Assembly (NCBI GenBank): GCA_025738555.1
Contig: JAOVFP010000005.1
Coordinates: forward strand, 1,426,001 to 1,490,000
Length of the DNA stretch: 64,000 bases
From: Cyathus striatus
Lineage: Eukaryota > Basidiomycota > Agaricomycetes > Agaricales > Nidulariaceae
Direction: 5' to 3'
Below the pieces are notes generated by a model. It was not told where the DNA came from, made no database searches, and saw only the letters and a list, made by a program, of their open reading frames with translations. Position 1 is the stretch's first letter; each line of letters begins with the position of its first letter. The position numbers were made by a program, and so were the translations under genes. Below are positions 33,901 to 43,831 of this stretch, piece after piece.

Positions 33901-36900
33901 GCTTCTGCAGACCAAAACAAGCTATATTTTATTCAACAACGCCTACAACCAAAGCTCCGTGCAGCTCATTTAAGTGGACTTGAGGATGCGCTTAATAATG
34001 CAGGAGATGACATCAATCTCAATAATATTGGACAGCAGGTAATTCTTCCATCTTCATATGTTGGAGGACCTCGACATATGCAACAACAATATCAGGATTC
34101 CATGGCCATCGCTCGCTATTACCGAAAAGTCGATCTTTTTATCACTGTTACATGCAATCCTAACTGGCCAGAAATTACTCGGGAGCTTCATGAGGGAGAA
34201 ACTGCATATAGCCGCCCTGATATTACAACTCGGGTATTCAACTTGAAGAAGAAGTGCATCTTGAAAGATATAACATCTGGAAAGCTTGGGATTGTTGTCG
34301 CCTATGTCTATACAATTGAATACCAGAAGCGTGGGCTACCACACATGCACCTTCTGGTATTTTTTACTGAATCTGATAAACTTCTTACCCCCGAAGCTAT
34401 TGACTCATTGATTTGGGCTCGATGGCCTGATCCTAGCCAGCATCCCAAGCTCTTTGATACTGTAAAAAAGTTTATGGTCCATGGCCCATGTTCCCCAGAG
34501 CTCTGCATAGTGAATGGAAGATGTAGTAAACATTTTCCAAAACCATTTCGCAACCGCACAGTTATTGATATTGAGGGATATCCAGAGTATTACCGCCCAA
34601 ATGATGGTGTTGCTTATGAAGTTCGTGGGGTACTTGTCGACAATTCTATGATTGTCTCATATATTCCTTGGCTGTCTGCAAAGTATGACTGTCACATTAA
34701 TGGCGAGTGCTCAGTGTCATTTGGATCATTCAAATATCTATTTAAATATATTCAAAAGGGTGGTGACATGGCAACAGTAGGACTTTATGGGGGGGCACGA
34801 GAAACTTCACATCAACAGCAGGAGATATATCGCCTCAATGAAGTAAGGCGTTGGATTGATGGCCGTTACATATCTGCTACCGAGGCCGCCTGGAGACTCT
34901 TTCAGTTTGGAACACATGGACGCTCACCACCTGTTGTTCGCCTCCAAGTCCACCTACCTGGTCAGCAGATAATTCTCTTTAACCCCAATGAAGATATACA
35001 ATCACTTCTACATTGTGGTGCTTCCACTGATACCATGCTTACAGCTTTTTTTAAAATGAACAGTGATCGTGGTGCATTAGGAGAAGAAGCACGCAAATAT
35101 ACCTACCAGGAATTTCCACAACACTTTGTGTGGAAACAAAAGGAGAAGGAATGGAGACTTAGAAAGCGGAATCGGATGTCCATTGGAAGGATGTATTTTG
35201 TCTCACCTACTGCTGGTGAGAAATTTTATCTGCGCACACTGCTTTCTGTTGTTAAAGGCCCAAGATCATTTGATGATCTTCTCACATACAATGGTATTCA
35301 ATACCTTACATTCCAGGAAGCATGTCTAGCACGTGGGCTATTGGAAGATGATGGTGAATGGCGGGAATGTTTGCATGAAGCTGGAGAAATGCAGACAGGT
35401 ACTCACCTTCGACGGCTTTTTGCAACAATGCTTATTTTCTGTAACCCAAGTCAACCTGGTGCACTGTGGCTTGAATTCCGGCACCAAATCTGTGATGATC
35501 TCCACCACCATTTACAGCTTCTCGGGCACAGAAATATCACAGATGAAGATACATACGACTATGGGCTTTATTTGGTAAATCAGTTGTTGATGGAGTCTGG
35601 TTATTCTCTATCACAGAATTTTCGAACAATGCCGCAAATTAAAAAAGATTGGGATCGTTTAAATCACATTGACAACCCTCTTATAGCTGAACAGCACTCT
35701 TATGACATTCAAGAGGAGAAAAGGCTTGCAGAACAAATGTATATTTTACTCAATGATGAACAGCGCTATGCATATGATCACATTATGGACTCAGTTGACA
35801 ACAACCATGGGAAAACATTTTTCTTAAATGGTCCAGGAGGGACAGGGAAGACATTTGTTTATCGCGCTCTATGTCACAAAGTACGCAGCAAATCATTAAT
35901 TGTATTGGTGGTGGCTTCCTCGGGTATTGCTGCACTTATTATTCCAGGTGGTCGAACATCACATTCATTACTCAAAATTCCAGTCGAGAACCTTTCATCA
36001 ACATCATTTTGCTCAATTACAAAAGAAAGCCATCGAGGTTCACTTATTCGTAATGCAAGTCTTCTTATCTGGGATGAAGTTGTAATGCAACATCGCTGGG
36101 GGCCAGAGGCATTTGATCGTACCTGTCGTGATATACGAGATATGGATAGGCCTTTTGGTGGGTTAACAGTGGTATTTGGAGGAGATTTTCAACAAATATT
36201 GCCTGTAATCCGGCATGGTCACAAAGAAGAAATTGTCAATGCAACACTGAAGCATTCTGCTATTTGGAACTCACTGGAAGTTCTTCACCTGCATCGCAAC
36301 ATGCGTCTAGAACAGAATCCTGGTGAATTACATTTTGCATCCTGGTTACTTGATGTCGGACATGGTCATCATACTGATATTAATGATAACATTTCTCTCC
36401 CAGAAGATATGCGGTGTGGGAGCACAGAAGAACTTATTCAATTTGTTTATCCTAATATTGGGCAAATCCCCTCTCCCCCATCCACATACTTTCTCGAACG
36501 CATGATCCTTGCACCAAGAAATCTAGATGTATCTGATCTTAACAACAGAATACTGGACCTTATGGCTGGGGAGACTCGGATTTATTATAGCGCTGATACA
36601 ATCATTCATGAAGACGGTGCTGATCAACCAACTAATGCAAACAATCCCCCCATTCCAGTTGAATTCCTCCGTTCAATCAACACATCCAACCTACCACCAG
36701 GAGAGCTTAAGCTGAAAATAGGCTGTCCATTGATACTCATACGAAATCTTGCACCAACTCAAGGCCTCTGTAATGGAACACGATTGGTCCTACTTCAAAT
36801 GACTGAAAAGGTTTTACATACTCGCATAATAGGAGGTCAACATGATGGTGAGACAGCATTCATACCAAGAATTTCAATTATTCCTTCCGATGGTGCCAAT

Positions 36901-37149
36901 ATTACATTCAAATTTAGAAGGCGTCAATTTCCGGTACGCCTTGCATTCTGCCTCTCCATCAATAAGGCCCAAGGCCAATCAGTTAAGTATGTTGGATTGG
37001 ACCTTCGCATACCAGTCTTCTCCCATGGTCAGCTTTATGTTGGAATGTCCCGAGCTACTTCAAAGGACAGAATTAAAGTTCTATTACCTGAATCAGAGAG
37101 TAGATGTTTCACAAAAAATGTAGTATACCAAGAAGTACTTTTAAATTAA
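30931..37149 (+). CDS. Helitron Rep/helicase (RepHel), multi-exon
   Basis: Rolling-circle replication initiator fused to a Pif1-type helicase. The last exon (from 32,774) is open to 37,149. Numbering from 32,626: zinc-binding ECRHCGALHWLEE near residue 100; Rep domain with HUH motif GLPHMHLLVFF near 570 and two-tyrosine KYLFKYIQKGGD near 700; helicase Walker A NGPGGTGKTF near 1070, Walker B LLIWDEVVMQ near 1145, GGDFQQILPVI, and motif VI GQLYVGMSRAT near 1470. All catalytic residues are present. Upstream exons 30,931-31,188, 31,245-31,406, 31,460-31,537, 31,590-31,697 and 31,754-31,831, plus later ones, join in phase 0 and repeat NRRSVAQRARRERERLQR-type basic segments. The intron 32,714-32,773 is 60 nt without a stop, so retention would keep the frame. 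The start at 30,931 or 30,949 is a choice between two in-frame Mets. Confidence 0.9.
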
Positions 37150-38142
37150 CAAAGAAATACATTTTTTCATCCATTTACTCATTAAAAAATCAAAATGCTG
37201 TGGAAGAATGAGTCAAAGTACACTTAGCAAGCGTAATCCTTCTTCGTTGGCCACAGGACTGGAATTAGAGAACAATCTTAGAATACAACATTGGGGATTT
37301 ACTTAGCTTGAATAGAGAGTTTCTTGAAATTGTTGTGTGGTTGACGCTCTTTGTTTGACTTAAGGCTCAAGATGTTTAGTTGTGCAGTAAGAAATAAGCC
37401 GTAAAGAGGTGAATTTCGAATACCGAAGTATCCTCATAATATACAACAGCGATACTACAGATCTGGATGACGTGCACGTCCTCTCATGCCGTCAGAGCCA
37501 ATAGAAATCAATAAGGGAACTACATGTCATATGATAAGTATGGACATCGTAAAAGGAACACAATGAATAGGTGAGGTAGAACAAGAACTTAGCTTCCGGG
37601 AACCCTCAAAACCACCAGACAATGGAGAGAATGATTCCCCTGGTGATGCTCTATGATGCCGGCACGAAGACGATTTCTACCCCTCCCCAAGGGTATATGC
37701 AGTTGCCCAAGCTGCAAGCGCAGCATGATAACCATAGAGAGCGGAACATTCGCCAATTATCTTTGATTCTTCAAGTTTCCGAAAGCGAAGAGTAGCGGAA
37801 GGTATGAGTGTTCTGTGCCTGCAAGTATCATACAATAAGTAAAATATGAACTAAAAAGAAAAAGAAAAATGTGAGCATAAGAGAATGATAAGACAATAAA
37901 CATAACCCTATTCCTCAGCCTATGACCCATCCTTCCAACTCAAGCTTGCATTCCATTTTCGGAAGTCGAAGGCGAGGGTTTTGTAGTTGTATTCGATGTA
38001 TCGTGCCGCGGCTTGAGGAACTGAAGAGGAAAAGAAGGAAGAGGCAAGAGCTTGAGGGTAGAGAAAGAAAACTTGATACAACACCCCAATTCCACCCGTG
38101 GTCCAACCATCCCCTCCACAATGCGATGGTGTTTGCACAAGA
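37150..38142. other. Helitron 3' untranslated region
   Basis: About 1 kb between the helicase stop and the terminal hairpins. Short frames on both strands near 37,915-38,182 are not supported by any motif. Confidence 0.5.
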
Positions 38143-38201
38143 GGGCGCTGAAAGCGCCCCTAGAATTGCAACCCGGGCGCAAGCACCCGGGTCAATTCTA
38201 G
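38143..38201 (+). terminator. Helitron 3' terminal hairpins
   Basis: Stem GGGCGCT-gaa-AGCGCCC, then a palindrome with stem parts CTAGAATTG/CAATTCTAG and ACCCGGG/CCCGGGT. In Helitrons a 3' hairpin just before CTRR signals the end of the transposed strand; here the second hairpin includes the CTAG itself. Confidence 0.8.
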
Positions 38202-38218
38202 TTACATATTGCTATTGT

Positions 38219-38880
38219 AGTTCATGTCACATTTGTCACGATCTTCCCGCGTGTCACATATTTCGTGCGCTTCACACAATTCCCGCGCATCTCATAATTC
38301 CCGCGCTCTACATCATTCCCGCGCTCTGGATAATTCCGGCCATCATTCCCACACACCGCGTTTGTCACGTTCTTCCCACACGTCACAATCATCACGCTCT
38401 AGCACGCGTCACGATTGTCACGCCTTCACACGTGTCACGATTGTCACGCCTCTACACGCGTCACGATCGTCACGCTCTAGCACACGTCACGATTGTCACG
38501 CCTTTACACGTGTCACGATTGTCACGCCTCTACACGCGTCACGATCGTCACGCTCTAGCACGCGTTACGATTGTCACGCTTTAGCACGTGTCACGATCGT
38601 CACGCTCAAGCACGCGTCACGATTGTCACGCCTTTACATGCGTCACGATCGTCACGCTTTTACACCATGATTGTCACGCTCTAGCACGCGTCACGATTGT
38701 CACGGTTTTACACGCGTCACGATCGTCACGCCTTTACACGTGTCACAATCGTCACGCTTTAGCACGCGTCACAATTGTCACGGTTTTACACGCGTCACGA
38801 TTGTCACGCTTTTACATGTGTCATGATTGTCACGGTTTTATATGTGTCACGATCGTCACACATTTATGGCTGTCACAAAT
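38219..38880 (+). repeat. CCCGCGC and 19-20 bp arrays, left arm of E2
   Basis: First about 150 bp of CATTCCCGCGCTC-type repeats, then about 25 alternating units such as CACGCGTCACGATTGTCACG and CACGATCGTCACGCCT. TGACGATCGTCA is a perfect palindrome, and ACGCGT recurs. It is mirrored at 40,200-40,886. Confidence 0.88.
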
Positions 38881-40199
38881 GTGATATATTTCTTGCATGT
38901 CACAATTATCAAGCTTTTACATGTCACATTCATCAACAATAGTGTTGGCATAATCAGTCAATGGTGGTCATATTATACACCATTTAATCTATAGATGAGT
39001 TGATCAAATATTGATGGGGTCCCAACAGGTGTGCAATGACAATTGTTCCCATACCTTTCATGATCTAAGAATAAGAGTATTGAGTGATATAACATTTAAT
39101 TCTCATTCTCAGTTCATTGCTTAGCAATGTAATTCAGTCTTTTACATTGACTAGTCATTGATTAATCTGTCAACTGTCAATCATTAACACATACTTTTTT
39201 GGCAGATGAGGTCTGATCCTGTTGATAACATTGTATAAGAAGGCAATGTCATAATCAACACTAAGCTAAAGAACAGAAAGTAAGTAAATAACAGCAACTG
39301 AGCAAGAAAGTGCAAAGAAGTACAAAATGGAGTTTTCAGATATCAGAATGAATACTAATACTAAAAGAGTGAGTAGAAGTGAAACTGTTTGAGACACAAT
39401 AAGATAGTTTTCATTAACTCCCCATTTCAATAAAACATAGACAACTATCATGTAGTCATATAGAGTAAGCAATTATGTGATTTGGTAATATGTGTTGAAG
39501 ATATTAGTATAATTGATGACCAATGCAAGAATTAGAATCATCTAAATGCTGTAATGTGTAAGTTTGATGTAATGTGGAATCACATCTATACACTATCCAT
39601 TCACATGTGTTAAGCATGCAAGGTTCTATATTCTTCTCTGTCTGGTTGGTACATGTTTCCATAATGTTCAATACCATTGTAATGACCTCATCATCTTTCA
39701 TACCTAGACTAACCATTATGGTTATTATTTTGTCATTTTATCATATCCCTAGTCTTGATTGTAAAACATAGCATACCATCTCATTTCCAAATATATCATA
39801 CACTCTAAATAGGACTAAGACTCCAATTACATGTACACTCTACATTCTCTAATCTAGTTTCTGATTACTGTTACACTTCCATATCATCTTATTTGTCATA
39901 TACTGTATTACAACCTTCAATTCTAAAAGTGCATATTCATTTACTGTGATTTTTATAATTAGCTTTGTGGTTTCAGATACTTAATCTGCTTCTGTGACAA
40001 TTTGGATGGTGATACAGATGTACCAGAAACTGCACATGTGGTTGGCTTCCCTTGTTTAGCATTAAGTTTTAGGTACATTGCAAACCTCCTCTTAGCTATA
40101 TCCCTGGCCCAACATATGTAAGAGTCAATAATTAGTACACATATCTATTATTGTTATACTCTGTGTAAGATAAACAAAAGTTAAAATAATCTACATGAT
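38881..40199. other. Non-coding core of E2
   Basis: CpG-poor sequence between the inverted arms. The longest frames are 65-76 codons, with no motif and amino-acid use typical of AT-rich noise. No gene supported. Confidence 0.6.
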
Positions 40200-40886
40200 A
40201 TTATAGGCTAAAAATGTGACAGCTGACATGCATGAAAAATAATGACATGTTGGAAATATGTCACATATGAGATAGGCATAAATGTGTGACAATTGTGACA
40301 CGTGTTAAAGCGTGACGATCGTGACACATGTAAAACCGTGACGATTGTGACGCATGTAAAGGCGAGCGTGACGATCGTGATGCGTGCTAAAGCGTGACAA
40401 TCATAACGCGTGCTAGAGCGTGACGATCGTGACACGTGCTAAAGCGTTACAATCATAACACGTGCTAGAGCGTGACGATCGTGACGCGTGCTAAAGCGTG
40501 ACAATCGTAACGCGTGCTAGATGATACCTGTGACATCTCTGAAAGTGTGACATATGCGACAGTATGATGTATTGAGAAAGTGTGTGACATATATGAATGT
40601 GTGACACCTGTGACATCTGTGAAAGTCACGCGTGTCACGCTATTCATGCGCATTGTGATGATTGTGACGCGCGGGAAGAACGTGACAAACGCGGTGCGCG
40701 GGAATGATGTGGAGTGCGGGAAATATGTGACACGCGGGATGATCGTGACAATCATGATGCGCCGGAATTATCCAGAGCGCGGGAATGATGTAGAGCGCGG
40801 GAATTGTGTGAAGCGCGCGAAATATGTGACACGTGGGAAGATCGTGACAAATGTGACATGAACTACAATAGCAATATGTAATAATT
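40200..40886 (-). repeat. CCCGCGC and 19-20 bp arrays, right arm of E2
   Basis: Mirror of 38,219-38,880 with fewer short units; includes GTGACGATCGTGAC-type units and GCGGGAATGATG-type repeats near the outer side. A central part (40,510-40,630) has decayed to TGTGACATCTGTGAAAG-type sequence. Confidence 0.88.
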
Positions 40887-41245
40887 TTCATTTCAAAATA
40901 TGTCAATGATCACATATGATCACCACATTACAATATAGTAATATTCACTTCAAATAGCTAATGATCACATATGATCACCATATTACAATGGACCTACAAT
41001 AGTAATATTCAATTCAAAATAAGTCAATGATCACATATGATTACCATATTATAATGGACCTACAGTAGTAATATTCACTTTAAAATAGCCAATGATCACT
41101 TATGATCACCACATTACAATAGACCTACAGTAGTAATATTCACTTCAAAATAGCCAATGATCACATATGATCACCACATTACAATAGACCTACAGTAGTA
41201 ATATTCACTTCAAAATAGCCAATGATCACTTATGATCACTATTAG
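40887..41245 (-). repeat. 62-bp subterminal repeats, right arm of E2
   Basis: About five or six units, complement of 30,078-30,647. The junction at 40,880-40,895 is the uninterrupted version of the Helitron target. Confidence 0.9.
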
Positions 41246-41519
41246 ATTTAGTATTAATAGGTGGATAAGCTCTCAAAACGCATAGTCATGAAGGTGATCA
41301 TTATTTATGATTGCGGCAATCATAAAACACTACATTTTTATGATAATTTTGGCTAACACCACTCAGGATCTGTGAAAAGTATACAAACATTTTTATTATA
41401 GACTTGCTGGAATCCCATCAACATGTTACAATCATGACACACATGCAAGCATGATGTGCTTGAAATGTATGACACTCCTTATAAATGTGACACATATGAC
41501 ATATGTGATGCCCTTCCAA

Positions 41520-42090
41520 AGCATGACAAACACGTTAAAGCGTGACAAACGCGTTAAAGCGTGACAAACGCGTTAAAGCGTGACAAACGCGTTAAAGCGT
41601 GACAAACGCGTTAAAGCGTGACAAACGCGTTAAAGCGTGACATATGTGACGAGTGTGATGCGTGGGAAATATGTGAAGAGCGGGAATGATGTGACAAATG
41701 TGACGCATGCGGATGCGTGACAAATGTAATGCGCAGGAAATATGTGAAGTGCATGAATGATGTGACAAATGTGACGCGTGTGATGCGCGGGAAATATATG
41801 GAGCGCGGGAATGATGTGACAAATGTGATGCGTGTAATGCGCGGGAAATATATGGACCGCGTGAATGATGTGACAAATGTGACGCGCGCGGATGCGTGAC
41901 AAATGTAATGGGCGGGAAATATGTGGAGCGCGGGAATGATGTGATAAACGTGACGTGCGTGGATGCGTGACAAACGTAATGCGCGGGAAATATGTGAAGC
42001 GCGGGAATGATGTGACAAATGTGACGCGTGTGGATGTGTGACAAATGTAGTGCGCGGGAAGTATGTGGAGAGCAGGAATGATGTGACAAA
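41520..42090 (-). repeat. 19-bp and CCCGCGC arrays, right arm of E1
   Basis: Only about six copies of the 19-bp ACGCGTT unit remain (41,525-41,640), against about 23 in the left arm; then GCGGGAAATATGTGAAGCG-type repeats mirror 28,304-28,596, with more copies than on the left. Confidence 0.88.
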
Positions 42091-42890
42091 TCACCATTTA
42101 TAATAGGCCTACAGTAGTAATATATACTTCAAACTAACCAATGATTGCATATGATCACCATTTATAATAGGCCTACAATAGTAATATACACTTCATATTA
42201 ACCAATAATTGCATATGATCACCATTTATAATTGGTCTATAATAGTAATATACACTTCAAGTTAACCAATGATTGCATATGATCACCATTTATAATAAGC
42301 CTACAATAGTAATATACACTACAAATTAACCAATGATTGCATATGATCACCATTTATAATAGGTCTACAATAGTAATATACACTTCAAACTAACAAATGA
42401 TTGCATATGATCACCATTTATAATAGGCCTACAATAGCAATATACACTTCAAATTAACCAATGATTGCATATGATCACGATATATAATAGCCTACAATAG
42501 TAATATACACTTCAAATTAACCAATGATTGCATATGATCACGATATATAATAGCCTACAATAGCAATATACACTTCAAATTAACCAATGATTGCATATGA
42601 TCACGATATATAATAGCCTACAATAGCAATATACACTTCAAATTAATCAATGATTGTATATGATCACCATTTATAATAGCCTACAATAGTAATATACACT
42701 TCAAATTAACCAATGATTGCATATGATCACCATTTATAATAGGCCTACAATAGTAATATACACTACAAATTAACCAATGATTGCATATGATCGCTATTTA
42801 TAATAGGTCTACAACAGTAATATACACTTCAAACTAACCAATGATTGCATATGATCACCATTTATAATTGTAATAGGCATATAGTAGTTA
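42091..42890 (-). repeat. 63-bp subterminal repeats, right arm of E1
   Basis: About twelve or thirteen copies, complement of 27,700-28,303, with small variants such as CACGATATATAATAGCC in three neighbouring units, which suggests local duplication. Confidence 0.9.
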
Positions 42891-42982
42891 CATTAGAAAC
42901 AGGCAATCATGAGATAGATGATTGCCGCAATCATAAAACACTACACTTTTATGATCATTCTGGCTAACACTCATGCAACCCC

Positions 42983-43831
42983 CAGTTGTACCTGGATGAC
43001 GCCTCTAAAGTCAACTACACGTTGACTTTTCTCTGTGGCTTGGCAAGCAACTTGTTTGCCACTCATCTAGACGACAACATCTATGAGCCATGGATGGATT
43101 CATGGGGCTATTTCGTTCAGCTCCTCCAGACGCATTTCGGCCATACCAACCCAGTTGGTGAAGCTGAAATTCGCATTTTCTCCCTCCACATGGAGGATAA
43201 TCAGCGGCTCACAACCTACGAGATTAAATTCAATGAATATGCCGCACTCTTGCCTTGGGACGATGCTGCCCTCAACTCGGCCTACTACCGTGGCCTTTGT
43301 CCTCGTTTGAAGGATGCTCTCTCCCATCAAGAGCAAGGCCGGCCTAAGACACTTGCCGGGACTAAGAAGGTAGCCCAGGGCTACGATCAGAGGCATTGGG
43401 AGCGCAACACCGAGTGCAACATTGAGGAGAAACGCAGCAAGTCTGCTGCCAAGTCTTTGGAGAAGCCCAAGGGAAATCAGAATTCGAAGTCAACTTCGAA
43501 TTCTTCCTCCTCCTCCAAGACTCCATCCTCCTCTACCTCCTCCTCCGCCTCTTCTACCTCCGCTTCGTCCTCGGGGAAACCCAAGAACAAGCAAAAGCAG
43601 AACCAGTCCAAGGCGCCAGACTTGACTGGGAAGCTTGGTTCTGACGGGAAACTCACCCCGGAGGAACGTAAACGTCGCCTGGACCAGAAGCTTTGCCTAT
43701 TCTGTGGCAACGCCGGTCATCAGGCCAAGGACTGTCGCAAGGCAGCCTCTGCCACCAAAGCTCGTGCAGCCACTGCCACCTCTACCAAGGCAACTCCCTC
43801 AGCGAACTCAGCTGAGAGTTCGAAAAAATAG
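42983..43831 (+). pseudogene. C-terminal half of Gypsy-1 gag
   Basis: Continues the gag core (QLYLDDASKVNYTLTFLCG, LQTHFGHTNPVGEAEIR), then a Ser/Lys-rich linker and a zinc knuckle LCLFCGNAGHQAKDCRK that fits CX2CX4HX4C. It ends at TAG 43,829-43,831 just after a run of six A (43,823-43,828). The pol frame is open from there in the -1 frame, so Gag-Pol could be made by -1 slippage at the A run. Confidence 0.85.

Larger units (their letters stand above)
30648..38201 (+). mobile_element. Autonomous Helitron, complete
   Basis: Starts TCTAATAG after A (30,647) and ends CTAG before T (38,202): the Helitron signature of TC...CTRR between A and T with no target duplication. The boundary is proved by the intact right arm of E2, whose complement reads GAAAATTATTACATATTGC straight across the join. 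At the 3' end are two hairpins: GGGCGCT/AGCGCCC (38,143-38,159) and a 42-bp near-palindrome (38,160-38,201) with stem ACCCGGG/CCCGGGT whose outer strand forms the terminal CTAG. It contains one intact Rep/helicase gene. Confidence 0.92.
29970..41363. mobile_element. E2: sister long-inverted-repeat element nested in E1
   Basis: Ends GTGTCAGCCAAAATTATCAT (left) and the complement of GTGTTAGCCAAAATTATCAT (right), with an exact 8-bp target duplication CAGGATCT (29,962-29,969 and 41,364-41,371). The end-specific extensions (CATAA left, AGTG right) are the reverse of E1, so E2 lies in the opposite orientation. It has the same ATGATTGCCGCAATCAT palindromes (30,011-30,027; 41,307-41,323). Arms have 62-bp subterminal units, then CCCGCGC-type and 19-20 bp units. 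The left arm is split by the Helitron; without it E2 is about 3.8 kb. The centre (about 38,900-40,200) is CpG-poor and non-coding. Confidence 0.85.
27606..42975. mobile_element. E1: long-inverted-repeat DNA element without transposase
   Basis: Ends are GTGTTAGCCAGAATGATCAT and its exact complement, with short end-specific extensions (GAGTG on the left, complement CATGA on the right). The target duplication is CAACCCC (27,599-27,605 and 42,976-42,982), 8 bp if one mismatch is allowed; removing the element restores the Gypsy gag frame. Each end has the palindrome ATGATTGCGGCAATCAT (27,647-27,663; complement 42,918-42,934). Each arm of about 1.4 kb then runs through 63-bp units, CCCGCGC-rich repeats and 19-bp units in mirror order. 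Without inner element E2 it is about 4.0 kb with no coding capacity. The 8-bp class of duplication is known for hAT and KDZ elements; which transposase moves it is inference. Confidence 0.85.

Noticed and set aside
37922..38884. 220-, 148- and 98-codon frames with THCHALARVTIVT-type repeats
   Set aside because: Same reason: repeat translation across the left arm of E2, starting within the Helitron end.
39266..39771. Hydrophobic 65-76 codon frames in the core of E2
   Set aside because: AT-rich noise without motif or neighbouring exon; not repeated in E1.
38202..40886. A third independent foldback element beside the Helitron
   Set aside because: At first the inverted arrays here looked like a separate insertion, but joining the Helitron flanks shows they are the inner parts of the E2 arms.
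43422..43710. Pro- or Glu-rich frames opposite and beside the Gypsy-1 gag
   Set aside because: Alternative readings of the Ser/Lys linker of gag.
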